Below, in pieces: positions 11,928 to 24,246 of a stretch of 64,000 bases of DNA (the first letter of the stretch is position 1; each line of letters starts with the position of its first letter). The position numbers and the translations under genes are program-made. Under the pieces are notes generated by a model, which searched no databases, was not told the origin of the DNA, and saw only the letters and a list, made by a program, of their open reading frames with translations. Source of the stretch: Punica granatum (lineage: Eukaryota > Streptophyta > Magnoliopsida > Myrtales > Lythraceae); the NCBI RefSeq assembly GCF_007655135.1, contig NC_045130.1, positions 4,712,001-4,776,000 on the forward strand, in the 5' to 3' direction.

Positions 11928-13023
11928 TCAGAGTTCTGTGGTTTGAACAATAGCTTCCAATAATTTCGCCTCCAGGTTTTGTTGGTCGATCCACAGGGAA
12001 CTTTGCCTGCGTAAAAGCTCACGCTTTTCCTTGTTCTTGTCTTCCTGAGCTTTCTCCTTCATCCTCCAGTTTTCAAGTTTTGCCGCTCTCTCTTTCATCT
12101 GGATCCATATAATTTAATTAGAAGGGGGAACTAAAGAAATCCCTTAATTAATCAAAAAGCTCTTCATTTGTGGAATTATAAGGAAATACGCAAGATACTG
12201 ACTAATTGTGTCTTACACATATAACACCGCAAGCTGAAAGGATAAATCTTCAGAGACGATGACACCCTCAACACAGCATAATTAATACTATAATACTGAA
12301 TAGGTTATAAACAAGCTCGAGTGGTTTAATACCATGAAAACTTTTCTCACGATATAAAAGATTCAGCAGAGGGATTGACGACACTTCCACATAAGCCAAC
12401 TAGCAAAATGCAGTTAACCTGAATATGTTCACAACCTTTGAGCAAAACCATCTACAATGTGCAGACAATCACCACTTCCTATAGGCACTCAGTCCAACAT
12501 TTGCTATCACTTCAATCGATTTTAGCCAAAATTAGAAGCAAATGTACGGTTAACTGCTCGCAACCAATGATCAGCACATCTGACGTAATTAACTAACAGT
12601 AACCACAAAAAGGCCGCACCGTTTCTGTTGATTTCCTCTGCGAAGCTAATTCCAGATCACACAGTCCCATTCCATTTTCCATTCCACATCGACGACCCCA
12701 CTAAATGATAAGCCAAACCACCCATAGAACAACAAGAAGAATTTCAACAGAAATAGAGCCCCCTACTTTCAAGCCCCTCCAACAGCTCCGAAGGATAGAT
12801 TCCTTTAAACCAATCTCCACCAACTCAATTTTCTATTCCAAATCTCTTTCCATCCACTTAAGTTCATGTCAAACTAACCAAACCAAAAGGAAAACTCAAA
12901 CCTCGGAACAAAGTTCATCTTTTCAAATTCTGCAATTACCAAACGAAGTTCTTTTTTTTTTTCTTGGGTAATTTCCTATGATCTGCCTACGGTCAATTCA
13001 TGGCAATCAAAGCACTGGAAAAG

Positions 13024-13066
<43 letters not shown>

Positions 13067-13585
13067 AGGGAGGTAAGCACATACGAGCATTTGGCGGAAC
13101 TCTTCCTCGGCAACCTTTCGCTCCTCGGCCCTAACCTTAGCCTCTGCAGCCTTCAGCTTGTTCCTTTCCTCCCTGGCCACCCTAATCGCCTCTCTCTTCG
13201 CCTCGTCCTTCCGCTGCTGCTCCAGCCTCATCATCTCCACCTCTCTTATATACTCCTTCCGCACCTCCTTCACCTGAGGTTAATCAAACAGGATGAGAGG
13301 CAATACGATGGAAATGGAGATACCATGAACCCGAAGCCAAAGAGCCGATCAATCAGCCGAGGGGACCTGCTTAGCGTACTGTCTTCTGAGCATAGCCAGC
13401 TTGGCCTCGGCCTCCTTTGGGTCCTTGGGCGGCTGCCAGCTCCCCAAGTAGGAGTTTGGGTCCAGGAACTTGTGGTTCTGCGGTGGCTGACGGTGGTGAG
13501 AAGTGGCCGCCGCTGATGTGCTTAGTTGGCGGAGGGATTTCGGGATTTGGCAGGTTTGACGTAGTAAGGAACTAGAAGTCGCCAT
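11928..13585 (-). CDS. Small charged coiled-coil protein, predicted mitochondrial
   Basis: I recognise this as a conserved plant family but cannot name its function. Three exons join in phase 0: 13367-13585, 13085-13273 and 11928-12098, giving 192 residues. The first ~35 residues are rich in Ser, Thr, Ala and Arg and have no acidic residue, as in a mitochondrial presequence. A conserved SYLGSWQPPKDPKEAEAKL patch follows. The middle (from KQVKEVRKEYIREVEMM through EEEFRQML) is one long Lys/Arg/Glu-rich helix, probably a coiled coil, and the tail ends in LLRRQSSLWID and LLEAIVQTTEL. Short, basic, helical, imported proteins of this type are often ribosome- or RNA-associated, but that is only inference. 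Intron 2 carries the long poly-G run. Confidence 0.8.
13027..13065. repeat. 39-nt uninterrupted poly-G tract (poly-C on the gene strand)
   Basis: It lies in intron 2 of the minus-strand charged-protein gene, starting about 18 nt past the splice donor at 13083-13084. It is either a real homopolymer or a sequencing/assembly artefact. Confidence 0.9.
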
Positions 13586-14830
13586 TGAGGAGCAACCTGA
13601 ATTTGAAGGTCGAAAGGCACTCGGTCCTCGCCGGAGCCTATTGTTGGTCGCGGGGAGAGGACAGTGCAGAGGCTTTGACGAGCTTATAGGGTTTTACCCC
13701 TGAAGAAGAAAAAGAAGAATGTGAATATTTCTGTTTCACTCCCTAAACTTTATTTATTTCAAAAGTATCACCCCCTAACTATTTCCTTTAAAAATTTCAT
13801 CCCTAAACTTTATTCCGATGTTATTGTCTCATATACAACTTTTTCTTCCCCCCAAACTGTAAACACATCACATTATGTGATGAGGTCTTGTCCAAAAAGC
13901 GTGAATGTCTCCACGCCCAATATCCTTTCCCATAGATGATGATATTGATGTTTGGGTTCTCTAAGGTACATATGATAACACGATAGTCCTCTTATCGTAA
14001 AAGCTAATGAACCGTGATAGTTTTCAAACTACAAAATTATGCATAAGAGAGTAATTTTACTATTTTTTTTATAAATATATTTTAATTATATTTCTTGTAA
14101 ATATCTCCTCTGAATTCTTGTTTCTTATTATTGTGTCTATACATCATTTTCCCCATTGTTCACATCACCATACCTTCGATTTTTAGTCTAACATGTTTTG
14201 CCCTTCTTCCATTTTCAATTTTTACTATCTATTATCGTAAAACCTAATGAACCCCAATCATTCAGATTTGAATTAGATCGGCCTACTAAGAGTAAAACTA
14301 TCAATCGTAGAATTTTTTCCATTCACACTCGAATTCAAGACATTACATAAAAGGAAATAGCATCGAACATTTTGAACCAATCATAATGGTGTCTTTTTTT
14401 CTTATTTAAGCTCTTATTTTCTAACATTTGTCATGTATGAAAGCAATCCGGGATGTAAAGAGCCTCTCAATGATGAGCTCTAGTGTTCACCGATTCTTTA
14501 CATTTGATGAAACCGTTCACTGTCACATTACATACATCATGCATGGATTCTTCTCAATCAAGGGCCAAAAAATAATTTCACCAAATAATGGGGACGCGTA
14601 AGTAAATTGACCTTTGTACTTTACATGAATGTACACCACTTGGTTTACATACATGGCCAACCGCAAGCAATTCCTCTCTTTCATGTTTAGGCTTTCCCTG
14701 CCTTGAATGATTTTGTACACATCGATGTTATATGCTCAAAACTGCTGTACAAGTTATAGTGCAGAAGAAAAACCCGAACCGAAAATAACCAACTAATCCA
14801 TTCGACAGTGGGAAATGGTAGACAAGGAAC
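13586..14830. other. Intergenic region, charged-protein gene to VIPP1
   Basis: Promoter side of the charged-protein gene and 3' flank of VIPP1. AT-rich with no coding exon, RNA gene or structured repeat that I can support. Confidence 0.5.
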
Positions 14831-17800
14831 TCACAATTCCTTGGCCTTCTGTCTCAATTCATTGAGCTCCTTCTCTACCTCCGCATCTTCAAAGCGAAGT
14901 GTTCTTCCAGGTGGAAGTTCACCTTTCTGTCAGTTGAAAACCAAGTAGTAAAGGCACAAAGATCATTCTATAACTCTTGCCATCCGCAACCGAGTATCTA
15001 TTGTAAGAGCAACTGGTTTGTTTATCTGCAAATCGTTTTCTACACATCTTTTTATGTTTCATACTTCCACAAATTTTTTCAAACAAATTAGCCGATAAAA
15101 ATAATCTGAACAGTTATCAGTACTTTGATTTAATTTTTTTTTATTGTAGAGGTAAGTGCAGAGTACTAGTACTCAAGACATCCAAAGAACCTACCTTTGT
15201 ACCACCAGAGAGTTCCTTCTTCAAGTCCTCTAGATCGCTATCGACTGATGAACTCTCCAGCACTGCAAACTGCCGACAAGCATAAAGAGTATTTCAGGTC
15301 AGCGGAATTTGTAATAATTGCATCCTAGAAAACAGAAGATTACCACATATGGAAGGAAAGACTACGTATACAAATGCAATTTCCATTTTATAATTCAGTG
15401 ATGAGAGAAGACAGTCTGCAGACAACGGAAAATCTTCACCGAGTCATTTTCCCATCTATTTTCCGAGCTGATGATATACTCATTAATCATAAACTTGACA
15501 TAGGGAGCAAATGTAGGGGGTAAGCGGGTTATCCTCATATTCGAATGTGAAAATCGTTTTCAGTTTAATGCTCATCTGAAATCTACTACTATTTGAACTG
15601 CTAAAAAGAGAGGGACCGAAAAGATGAGAAACGAGTGCTACCTTCCCTTCAAGGTCATCAGTAGTCAGCTCGCCAAGAGCCTCTGCTTGTGATTCCATGG
15701 CCAAAACTATTTCATTGGACAAAAGCAATACGAATTTAATATAGAGCAATCCAGCTTCTTACCTAGAAACACTGCTCTACTAAATACAAACACTAGAAAA
15801 CTTCAGTAGGTCACCTTTCTCTTCCATCTTTTCGAAAGCTGAGAGGGCATTACTTGTGTTCACATTTCCTACCATCTCATTTACTTTGCTTGCAGTCCTA
15901 AAGAATAACAAGAAAGAAGTGGTAATCAAGGTCGGGGCAACAAAAACCAAGGGCAAAATCATGAAAGGGAAATGGTAGTGGATACAAACTTCGCAGACTG
16001 GGCACGGGCCTTTAAAGTGTCCTTTTTCGACTTGGCCTCTTGTATTTTGCTCTCCAATAGCTGCAATGAAATGTCGATCAGAGGAAAGGCACTATAGCAA
16101 GTGAGGACATGTATGTGACTTTACTCACTGACAGACAGATGGTCGAGAAGCAGATAAGCAAGTACGACCTGTGGTGGCTTAAGCAATTAATACTTTCCAG
16201 AAAATCTGAATGCACTTTGATTGAACATGAAATTAATGTAGCCTCAGACATCGCGCTATATATGCACCACTCTTTCCCAGCTAGATGTCTGGAAGATCAT
16301 AACAGAATGAAGTGTTCAATTTTTATCCAAGACAAGGCCTCACATAGTTGAGTGTCTGATGACTTGGTATGGTTCTCGCTATAAGGGCTAACAGTGTTGC
16401 TAACTTTTCAATAAAACCAAATACTTGAAGTCAGCAACCAAATGCACCTCAGAAGTACAAAAGCTATTCTTGCCAGTCACTTAGTATGAGAAATATCATG
16501 TAAATATCCATGAAAGAGTAGAAAACTGAAAGATAAGAGATCAGCATACCCGTGTATTAGAGACCAGATTATCAACAACACTTTTTTGCTGATCATACTG
16601 AGCTTTCAAAGCATTAGCATTATCCTGCAGAGAAATTTGAACCGGTAAGCTTTTCACTGATATCAACATCGATCCTTAAATGCAGCTATCTGGAATTATG
16701 CCAGAAAATCCCATAATAGTATTTTGCAGTAACAGTGTCTTTCAAATGAATATTTATTCATTCCATTAAAAAATGCTTTATACTTAAGGAATTTCAACAG
16801 ACTAGCTCTAGCCATAATGCTGAAGAAACCAGGAAGCAAACTAAGTATCCTTTGCATGTTGTAATGACCGTCTTCTATATACGTAATTTCTTCGAGCTTA
16901 AGTGCATTTTAGTATTAATTCGCACTAGTTATAATCTTGAGGAGCTTCCAAATTTTTTTATGTTACAGCATCTATCTATGATTTTATGGGGTCAGCTCTG
17001 TCAGCATCAGAGCACTTTCATTTGATTCCCCCAACTTTTTGTTCATGAACTGAATTTGCCGAACCAAGCCAAAGAAGTAATCTCACATGCAAAAACACAT
17101 GCCAGCATAAATTTATCTCTTGAAGCACGAGAAGAGAGGAAATATAAGAAACAACGTATCCCTGCCAGAACACCAAAAAAAAAGCTGCAAAGGCACAAGT
17201 CTTAAAACAATATCTTCAGAGAATTTACAGACTTACAGCGTAGGATTTACGTCTTTTTAGAGCCTCACGTGCTAGATCTTCATCTCCTTTTTCAAGTGTC
17301 AACTGGGCCTTTCGATACCTGCGTCGTTTACCAGGAATGAAGATAACATTCGCATCTTAAGGAAACCACACTAGCTGCTCATTACCATTCCTCAGAAGCC
17401 TGTTGCGCAGCCTTATATTTGTTTTCCAACCGTTTTTGAGACGCTATCACCTTCATCAAAAGAAAATGCAGCAAAACCAGTCAATATAGGTGACGGGGTA
17501 GCACTGTTGACAAAGGAACAAATTGAGAAATCATAAAGGAAACCAGTACGAGGCCCATCCTTAAATTTTACTTCTCTTCTGTTATTTGTAGTAAAAGCAA
17601 TTAGAGAACAAAAAGAGAAAATCGGGGCAGGAAAGCATGAAAAATATAGTGAAAACAAAAAACAAAAAAAAAATTCATAATATTATAAAACAATGACCCT
17701 TACCTGAGCTGTAGCCTGCCTCATCTTTATCACGTCATCATTCATTTCCAGTACTGTCTGCTCCAAAATTTTCTCGGGGTCTTCCAGAGAACTGACAAGT

Positions 17801-18498
17801 GCATTGGCATAAGACTGCAAATTAGTAAAGAAGCGGATCAGGCAGGCCGAAACCAAAATCACGATACTTTTGGGAGCACACCCGCAAATTCACTACACTA
17901 ACCTTTACAACTCTAGCGAATCGATCGAAAAGATTCATGCGAGCACCAAGGGCGCCGCCACACTTAGGACGGCTTACTTGAGCAAGCCTCAAAGCTCCAA
18001 CTGCGTGGAAATTTGCAAGGGATTGCTCAGTTTTCCAGAACCCCATTACAAGAGATTGCTTATGTATTGCCAAGATGAGAGACAAAGGATTTACAGGACG
18101 CCGCGCCGTAGTAAAATAATCCGAAAATACAACAATTGAATTGAAATTTGCTTCGAGTATCAAAACTTTTGCAGCATCCAAGAATGAAAATTCCGAATGC
18201 TTATAGTTCTAACATTCATAACAGATGACATACAACCTGCAACTGGAATCCGACATGGAATCTGAAACCTAACGAGAGAATGCACAAATTGATGTAAAAA
18301 TCATGCATTTCTATTGGATGACGATAGCTGATAGTGACCCAGAGGTGAACGGACCGAGAAGAACGCACCTCCTCCATTGAGGAACGAGGTCGCGAGGGGT
18401 TTCTTCTTCGCGAGTGAAGAAGAACGCGAGTATGATGGAGTAAGAGGAGGTGTCAGGGAATGAGCTGCCCCCGTCAGAGCTTCCAACTTAATCGCCAT
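14831..18498 (-). CDS. VIPP1: VIPP1/IM30, membrane-associated 30 kDa protein, chloroplastic
   Basis: ESCRT-III/PspA-family protein that assembles rings and rods on plastid inner envelope and thylakoid membranes and supports thylakoid formation and repair. Eleven exons join in phase: 18339-18498, 17903-18000, 17704-17814, 17386-17450, 17237-17318, 16550-16624, 15990-16060, 15815-15897, 15642-15706, 15195-15269 and 14831-14926. The product is 326 residues, close to the usual ~330. The first ~70 residues form a Ser-rich plastid transit peptide. The amphipathic helix H1 starts at [12 protein letters not shown]. The PspA helices follow: [16 protein letters not shown], then [15 protein letters not shown], then the conserved [15 protein letters not shown]. 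The plant-type C-terminal extension is present and ends [20 protein letters not shown]; its linker after GELPPGR is shorter than I recall for Arabidopsis. All introns are GT..AG. A complete, apparently functional gene. Confidence 0.95.
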
Positions 18499-18879
18499 TG
18501 ACGAGTCAGAGTGAGCTCAGTGAAGCTCGGAAGTTGGAGGCGGAGGACAGTTGAAAATGTTTTTCCATTTTCTATTTTTGGGACAATATATATTATTTTA
18601 TTCCCCTCCATAAATCATGACCGTTGAAGTAGGAGGCCACCATCACCGACGGTGATGATTTTATTTTCCAGTTCATGGACGTCTCGGGCCCATCTTCACG
18701 GTCGGATCAACCCTTTGGGTCGCTGTATAAGAAGGAAAGAAGAAAACTAAATTGCCTAGACGATCGAATTTCATTGTTTCGACGCGTGAGAAATCTAAAA
18801 GTGAGTTTTATCGTAACGATATAATGATGATGCCCATGTCATTGTTTCTAACATTTGACAGATCCCTCCAACTTCAGTT
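18499..18879. other. VIPP1 upstream region
   Basis: Contains the presumed VIPP1 promoter. No other gene is supported. Confidence 0.4.
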
Positions 18880-19170
18880 AAAAGGGGGAGGAATGAACGC
18901 AGTTGCAGTCTCTGTATATGAATGTGTCAACAAGAAAAGGAGGAATGTGGATAGGGAATCAATCATTGAACAACAGAAGGAAAAGGTCCTGGAGAAATGG
19001 CAACCATATGAGGAGAGGAGTGAAAATCAACCGTGATGCCGCATTTGAGGTCGGGACCTCAGAAGCTGGGATAATGGTCACTGCAAGTAGACTGGAAGGG
19101 ACAGACAGTTGGGGAGTGGCAACGACAGTAGAAGCTAGCAGTGTGAAGGGGCCGCATATCAGTTCGGATC
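18880..19170 (+). mobile_element. Decayed RNase H (RVT_3) fragment of a LINE
   Basis: EKWQPYEE in one frame, followed after a frame change by VKINRDAAFEVGTSEAG and TVEASSV, follows the order of the plant LINE RNase H domain (W-x-P-P ... VKIN-x-DAAF ... G-x-G ... A-x-x-VEA). No tail or target duplication is visible. A short relic. Confidence 0.55.
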
Positions 19171-19339
19171 AGTTTGGTAAGAAGGTCAGCAACAGCTGAA
19201 TGCAAGTGCAATCATCGTGTTCACATACGAAAAAGATGGACACAAATGAATCAGAGCTTGAAATTTCATCAGTAAGCAAGAAAATATGTAAGCTTTTAAA
19301 GCTGTTCCGACCTGAAACAAGTCCTCCCCCCATACAAAG

Positions 19340-19470
19340 TTGAACACCGCAATTTTCGAGCTAAGAGCACCAGTAGCACTTCCACTTCTCATAGCCATCA
19401 TTTGCTGCTTCTGATCTTCAAGTTCCGCACTTTGGCCAGTAATGTGGGTTCTGACAGAGGCACCGCTCAT
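19340..19470 (-). pseudogene. Relic of a PPR gene 5' end
   Basis: The minus strand reads MMAMRSGSATGAL and aligns base by base, with small gaps, to the start of the PPR pseudogene at about 23800-23890 (MMAMRRGSG). Upstream leader sequence is shared as well. No PPR repeats follow, so only the leader and targeting-peptide region survive. Confidence 0.55.
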
Positions 19471-19489
19471 CGCGATTTGCTCTTTCATT

Positions 19490-22400
19490 CATTTATCTAT
19501 TTATGCATTCAGATCCATGAACTGAGCTTTGAGATTCCAACTTTCATGTTTTCCAAGACCACCTTTTTAGTACATCTTTGAAATTTCACTTGTCTCCTCC
19601 TTTTCTGTCTTCTTGGAACACCGAAACAAAGGAATTCCTCACTTCTGTTAAGGTCATGATTGGTCGATGCATTTTATAAATTTAATTTGATACATTTTCG
19701 AAGATCAAGCAGAGGGATTCGCCATCTCTATCAAGGGCTACAGCCGCGTAGAACAGATAATCATGATTGATGAAATATGAGGCCACTTTTAACCAAAAGG
19801 TCATGATTGATCGATACCATCTGATAATCTTAACAGCTGGATAAAATTCTCAAAGATGAATGGATTCCAGGAACTATTATCCTTTGATTCGAAATTCACA
19901 TCGAGTTACAAAGGTCCAACACAGTTCTGTTTTAGGATGAAAAATTCAAGCAGGAAGCTGGACTGCTTGACGGAAAGTGCCTTGCGACTAGGTTGCTCTC
20001 TGCAACCACAAACCATTCTAAATAGTAAAAAATCTGATGCAGGCAGGTAGGCAAGGCTCGTCCTTTCACAGTCATTTATACTGGACCTTAACAGAGCCAG
20101 TAAGAAGGGAAAAATGAAACTTGTTTGGCAAGATAAACAGCATGCCAATGGTTCTAAGCTTCTTGTGTGATGTACCATTTGAGCTTTTATGTCGATACAT
20201 GAGAAATACGGAGATGACACTGATGCATACAGAAGAAGCATTTTTCTGTTGATCGTGTTGCGTCTTGCCATACATCCTCGCAATACCCTGTACTCTAATA
20301 CAGAACGTTAAGATGAAATTCCACAAGAGAGCAAAACAAGGTAGGTCTCGAGCAAACTCATGATTGGCTTGAGATATCACCGTCTTTGCCGATTAGGTCT
20401 CTCTCCACTAACTTCTGGGATGGCTGTCTTCAAGCTGCTTTTAACTACGACACCGACCTTATTTAAGGTCCCCCCTCCCAACTTCCAATCTCTTACTGGT
20501 TTTTAATATTGGTTTCCTGTAAAAGAGATAAGTGTTAAGGCTAATACTGTTTTGCAAGTGGAAATAGGATTACGGATATCCGAGCAAACTGTTTCCATTC
20601 ACTTCACCTCCTCTTCATTCATCCAAAACATTTTAGAACATCTTGATCTTCCAAGAAGCCATAAAAATGGTCCTCAAAAGAGACAACAATTAGAACAATA
20701 CTGAACTGTCACAGAGCTGTTGCTCAGAAGCAAATCAAAGCCGTATTCATGCTACATCGTATCATTGAGAGCACATCCGGCTCGATAGTTTGCACTTCTT
20801 AGAGACTGCGTCTCTTAGGACTCTCAAAAACATCGCATTTGCAAATAAAAATTATGAACTCAAATATTGCCACAATTTAGAACATTTTGAATTGCCACAG
20901 GGTTGCCGATCAAAATAAAATAAGCGTCGTATTAATGTCCCGATTTTCTCACCATTAAAAAAGCAAACTCCAAATCATGTATGAAAGTAGAACAGAAACC
21001 GAAGCCCGAAAGAAAAATTTGAAGTATCTGACATGTTAGAAGGGTCTGAGGCACCAAAACTTACGTACCTAACAGCAGTTGTACTGTTGATGCACCTGCA
21101 GATAAACCGCTATCCTGGATAGCATCGTTTCTCCTTCATTTCTCCAAGCAACTCATATGCTTCGCATATTTAGCCCTTCCTGGAGAATCCATTCATCATT
21201 AATCTGTTCGAGAGCACCCTGTTTCAAACCTTCAAAATCAAGCCATGTGGGCTTAAATCCTCGCATCCCAAATTAAGCCCAATTGCCGGTTTTTTCTTTT
21301 CTTTTCTGAAAAACGACACTTTTGGTTCTCAATTTTTAGCATTTTTATCATATGTTCCTGAATCTTGTTCTTTACCATTTTTTGTCCTTAATCTTCATAT
21401 ATGCATGTACGTCCGTGAAATGACGGATTTCACAAAATTTTTGGGAGAGAAAGTTCAGTCCCCAAACGTTAATTCTCGAATCAATAGTTGTCAATTCAAT
21501 GGATGGAATATATTTCACGGTTCACACTACTAAGCTAAAATTCTTATTTATTTTATTAGCTGACCAATTTCTTCCAGGTCGGGTTTTCTCCAAAAATTTG
21601 GGAAATAAACTTCGTTGAGAACCGCAACCAAATTCCATGAGAAAGTAACCCTTGGCGGGATATCATTTTATTGGATTGATTCTCGAATTATCCGAATTAA
21701 TAGGAAAATCTGCTAATCTGGTACGAATCTTCTTATTTTAATGAATGATCCCGTTATGTAACTTGTTACCTCATGCTAGCAACATTCACTATACAAGAGC
21801 ATCGCAATCTTTTCTAAGTTGAAGACTAATATCGTGAAAATAAGAGTTCCAAGACAAAAGGAACACCTCAATATATTTAAGTTTATTCAAAATTAAATCA
21901 TTTAAATTAGAGAAGTTAGAGAAGTTCGTTTTTTTGTTTCTATAATTTTCCATTAGCCAATTCTTTCATTTTCTAACTTTTGATTTATAACCTTCCTTTA
22001 TTATTTATTAATTATCATTTATTTCCACAAGATTTGACCCTGATACTAAATCAGTGATTGATTCACTACGAACTACGATTTTCTAACTTTAACATCATCA
22101 AACATATTTTTATATTTTTCAATAAAGAAATAAATTTAGAAAAAAGGCAAAGAAAAGTACGATAACAAAGTGAAAATTAGTCCTCTAAAACTAAATAAGT
22201 CCTAAAATTGTTCATGATCTTTATTATAGCCAGGCAACAAATATGTATATATATATATATATATATATTCCAAAATAGATCGTTCTAGCTGTCCGGCAAA
22301 AGCTGTAGGTCTCCGTATGCCAAATGGGGCGTCATTGGCTAGATTTGATAGAATTGGAGCTTTCTAACAAACAGTGACTTCCCGTTGGTTGTAACATGAT

Positions 22401-22616
22401 CAGGCTCGTTATGGTTGCTTGGGTACAAGAGCGTATTGTGAAGGATAATTCTATATGGTCTCTGAAACCTCGGAGCAGTAACTCTTGGAGTAGAACGAAA
22501 ATGCTGTACTGCAGCTGAGAGACATGGCTAGAACTCTGGCATTGACCATTAATAGACTAATTCGGCAGACTCTTGCTCTTCTATGTTATACAATTACTCA
22601 ATCATTAGATTTGGAT
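19490..22616. other. Gene-poor spacer
   Basis: Long stretch with only short frames and AT-rich sequence. I see no exon chain, RNA gene or bounded mobile element. A (TA)n microsatellite sits at 22247-22269. Confidence 0.5.
22247..22269. repeat. (TA)n microsatellite
   Basis: About 23 nt of alternating T and A. Confidence 0.9.
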
Positions 22617-23841
22617 TTACATCGTATAGGAACAAACTCGTGATTGAGTATAATCCCTTTCAACCATAAGATCAAATAAATCATGTGCATCATCCGCACG
22701 GTCTTGGAGACAATTGCCATCGATCAATGAGTTAAACGTGACATTGTTCGGCTCCCCACCGCGTCTAACCATGAATCCCAAGACGTGCTTTGCTTTAGAA
22801 ATCTTCCCATCCTTGCAATATGCATCCAGCAGAGTATTATATGTATGACTATCTGGCGTTATATTCCTCTCAGTCATCTTACCTAACAATACCTCGGCCT
22901 CTCGCCGTCGACCTGAAGCGCAAAGAGCATGAATCAAGGAGTTATATGTTACGACATCTGGCTCGATGTCCACGACCGTCATGTCTTGGAGTCAAATGAT
23001 GGCTTCTCTCCACCTGCCTAGATGGCATAAGCCATGAATCAAGGAGTTACAAGAAATTATATTAGGCTCGACTCCTTTGCTGACCATCTTGATCAGCAGA
23101 ACCACAGCCTCTTTCCACCGTCCTGCACCGCACAAACCATAGATAATGGAGCTGTAGGTGATGGTATCTGGTCGAATGCCCTCCCATTTCTCGAGCAAGC
23201 CAAGGGCCAAAGCTGTCTCGCCCGTCTTCACCAAAACATCGATATTATAGTTCCGCAGGCGACGGAGTTAGGGTTAACTCCCATGTTCCCAATATCATCA
23301 ACCAAGCAGACAGCCCCGGAAATCTTGCCCTCGATACAAAGCCCATCGACGAGAGTGTTAAATGTGATCAGGTCAGGCTGGAACCCGAGTTTCCAGCATT
23401 CGGCCTAGAACGGAGAATCCAATATCAACCATTTTCAATCGGCATAGACTGTTTATCCATATACTGAAAACACAAACATTGAGTGCGGCTCCAACCCTGT
23501 TCAGTCTATCAATCATCCCAAGAGCAGCAGGGAAGTGCTTCATCCAAACTACAACCCCCAAGAGCTGGTCAAAATTGAAAATAGAAGGCAATGAACGAAA
23601 CTCGATCATCCGGTCGAAGCAAAACAAGGCTTCGTCAAGGTTTATCACATCGCCGGTTCCTGCATCTGTGCCTCGACCTCCTCAAGAACAACTGATCATC
23701 ATCCGGATCCTCCGACCCAGTAATCGCATGGAAATTCCGACCGAGGAGACGGACGTTGCTATGAATCAAGAGGTTTGATCAGAGGGAACGAGAGCTTCCG
23801 CTATGAATAAGAACACCACTTCCCCTTCTCATCGCCATCAT
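22617..23841 (-). pseudogene. RFL-type (restorer-of-fertility-like) P-class PPR gene, dead
   Basis: P-class PPR proteins bind organelle RNA; the RFL clade contains fertility restorers that act on mitochondrial transcripts. The likely start is the ATG at 23839-23841 (MMAMRRGSG). The RFL N-terminal block is clear: LDEALFCFDRMIEFRSLPSI, WMKHFPAALGMIDRLN and SLCRLKMVDIGFSVL. Repeats follow (PDLITFNTLVDGLCIEGKIS, GIRPDTITYSSIIYGLCGAG, DIEPDVVTYNSLIHALCASG, NITPDSHTYNTLLDAYCKDG). The frame is broken at several points: between the N-terminus and the first block (~23650), again at ~23375 and ~23240, and by an in-frame TGA after GRWREAII at about 22990. The 3' end stops after roughly nine repeats, shorter than usual RFLs. 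Not expected to encode a working protein. Confidence 0.85.
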
Positions 23842-24067
23842 TTTGCTTCTTCCGATCAGTGATCTGCCAATGTATACGCACTTCAGCCTGCGATAGAGCG
23901 CCGGAAGCCAATTCCTGGGATTCAACGCCGTGACCCAGGCCCAGGCCCATTTATAGGCCCAATGAGAGGGCCAGGCCTAGCCCATATTTTTGGCGGTCTT
24001 CTCTTTCTTGGCTTTCCCTCAACCTTGCTTCCGGGGATCCCGTGGCTGCCGCTCTCACGACTGCTCC

Positions 24068-24072
24068 GCCTC

Positions 24073-24104
<32 letters not shown>

Positions 24105-24106
24105 AT
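24068..24106. repeat. (CT)n tract in the RRP45 leader
   Basis: Nearly pure CT repeat about 140 nt before the RRP45 start codon. Such tracts are common in plant promoters and 5' UTRs. Confidence 0.8.
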
Positions 24107-24246
24107 CTCGTTCTCGGCCGTCTCTGCTCGGCACTGGCGACTCCGTCCGCCTTTGCAGCAGTTGAGTTTGGTTGGGCCACTGAAGGTGTTTTAGTGCTAA
24201 TCCCCACCAAGGCCTATTGTATGCTGGCTGCTCTGTAGAGTTGAGA

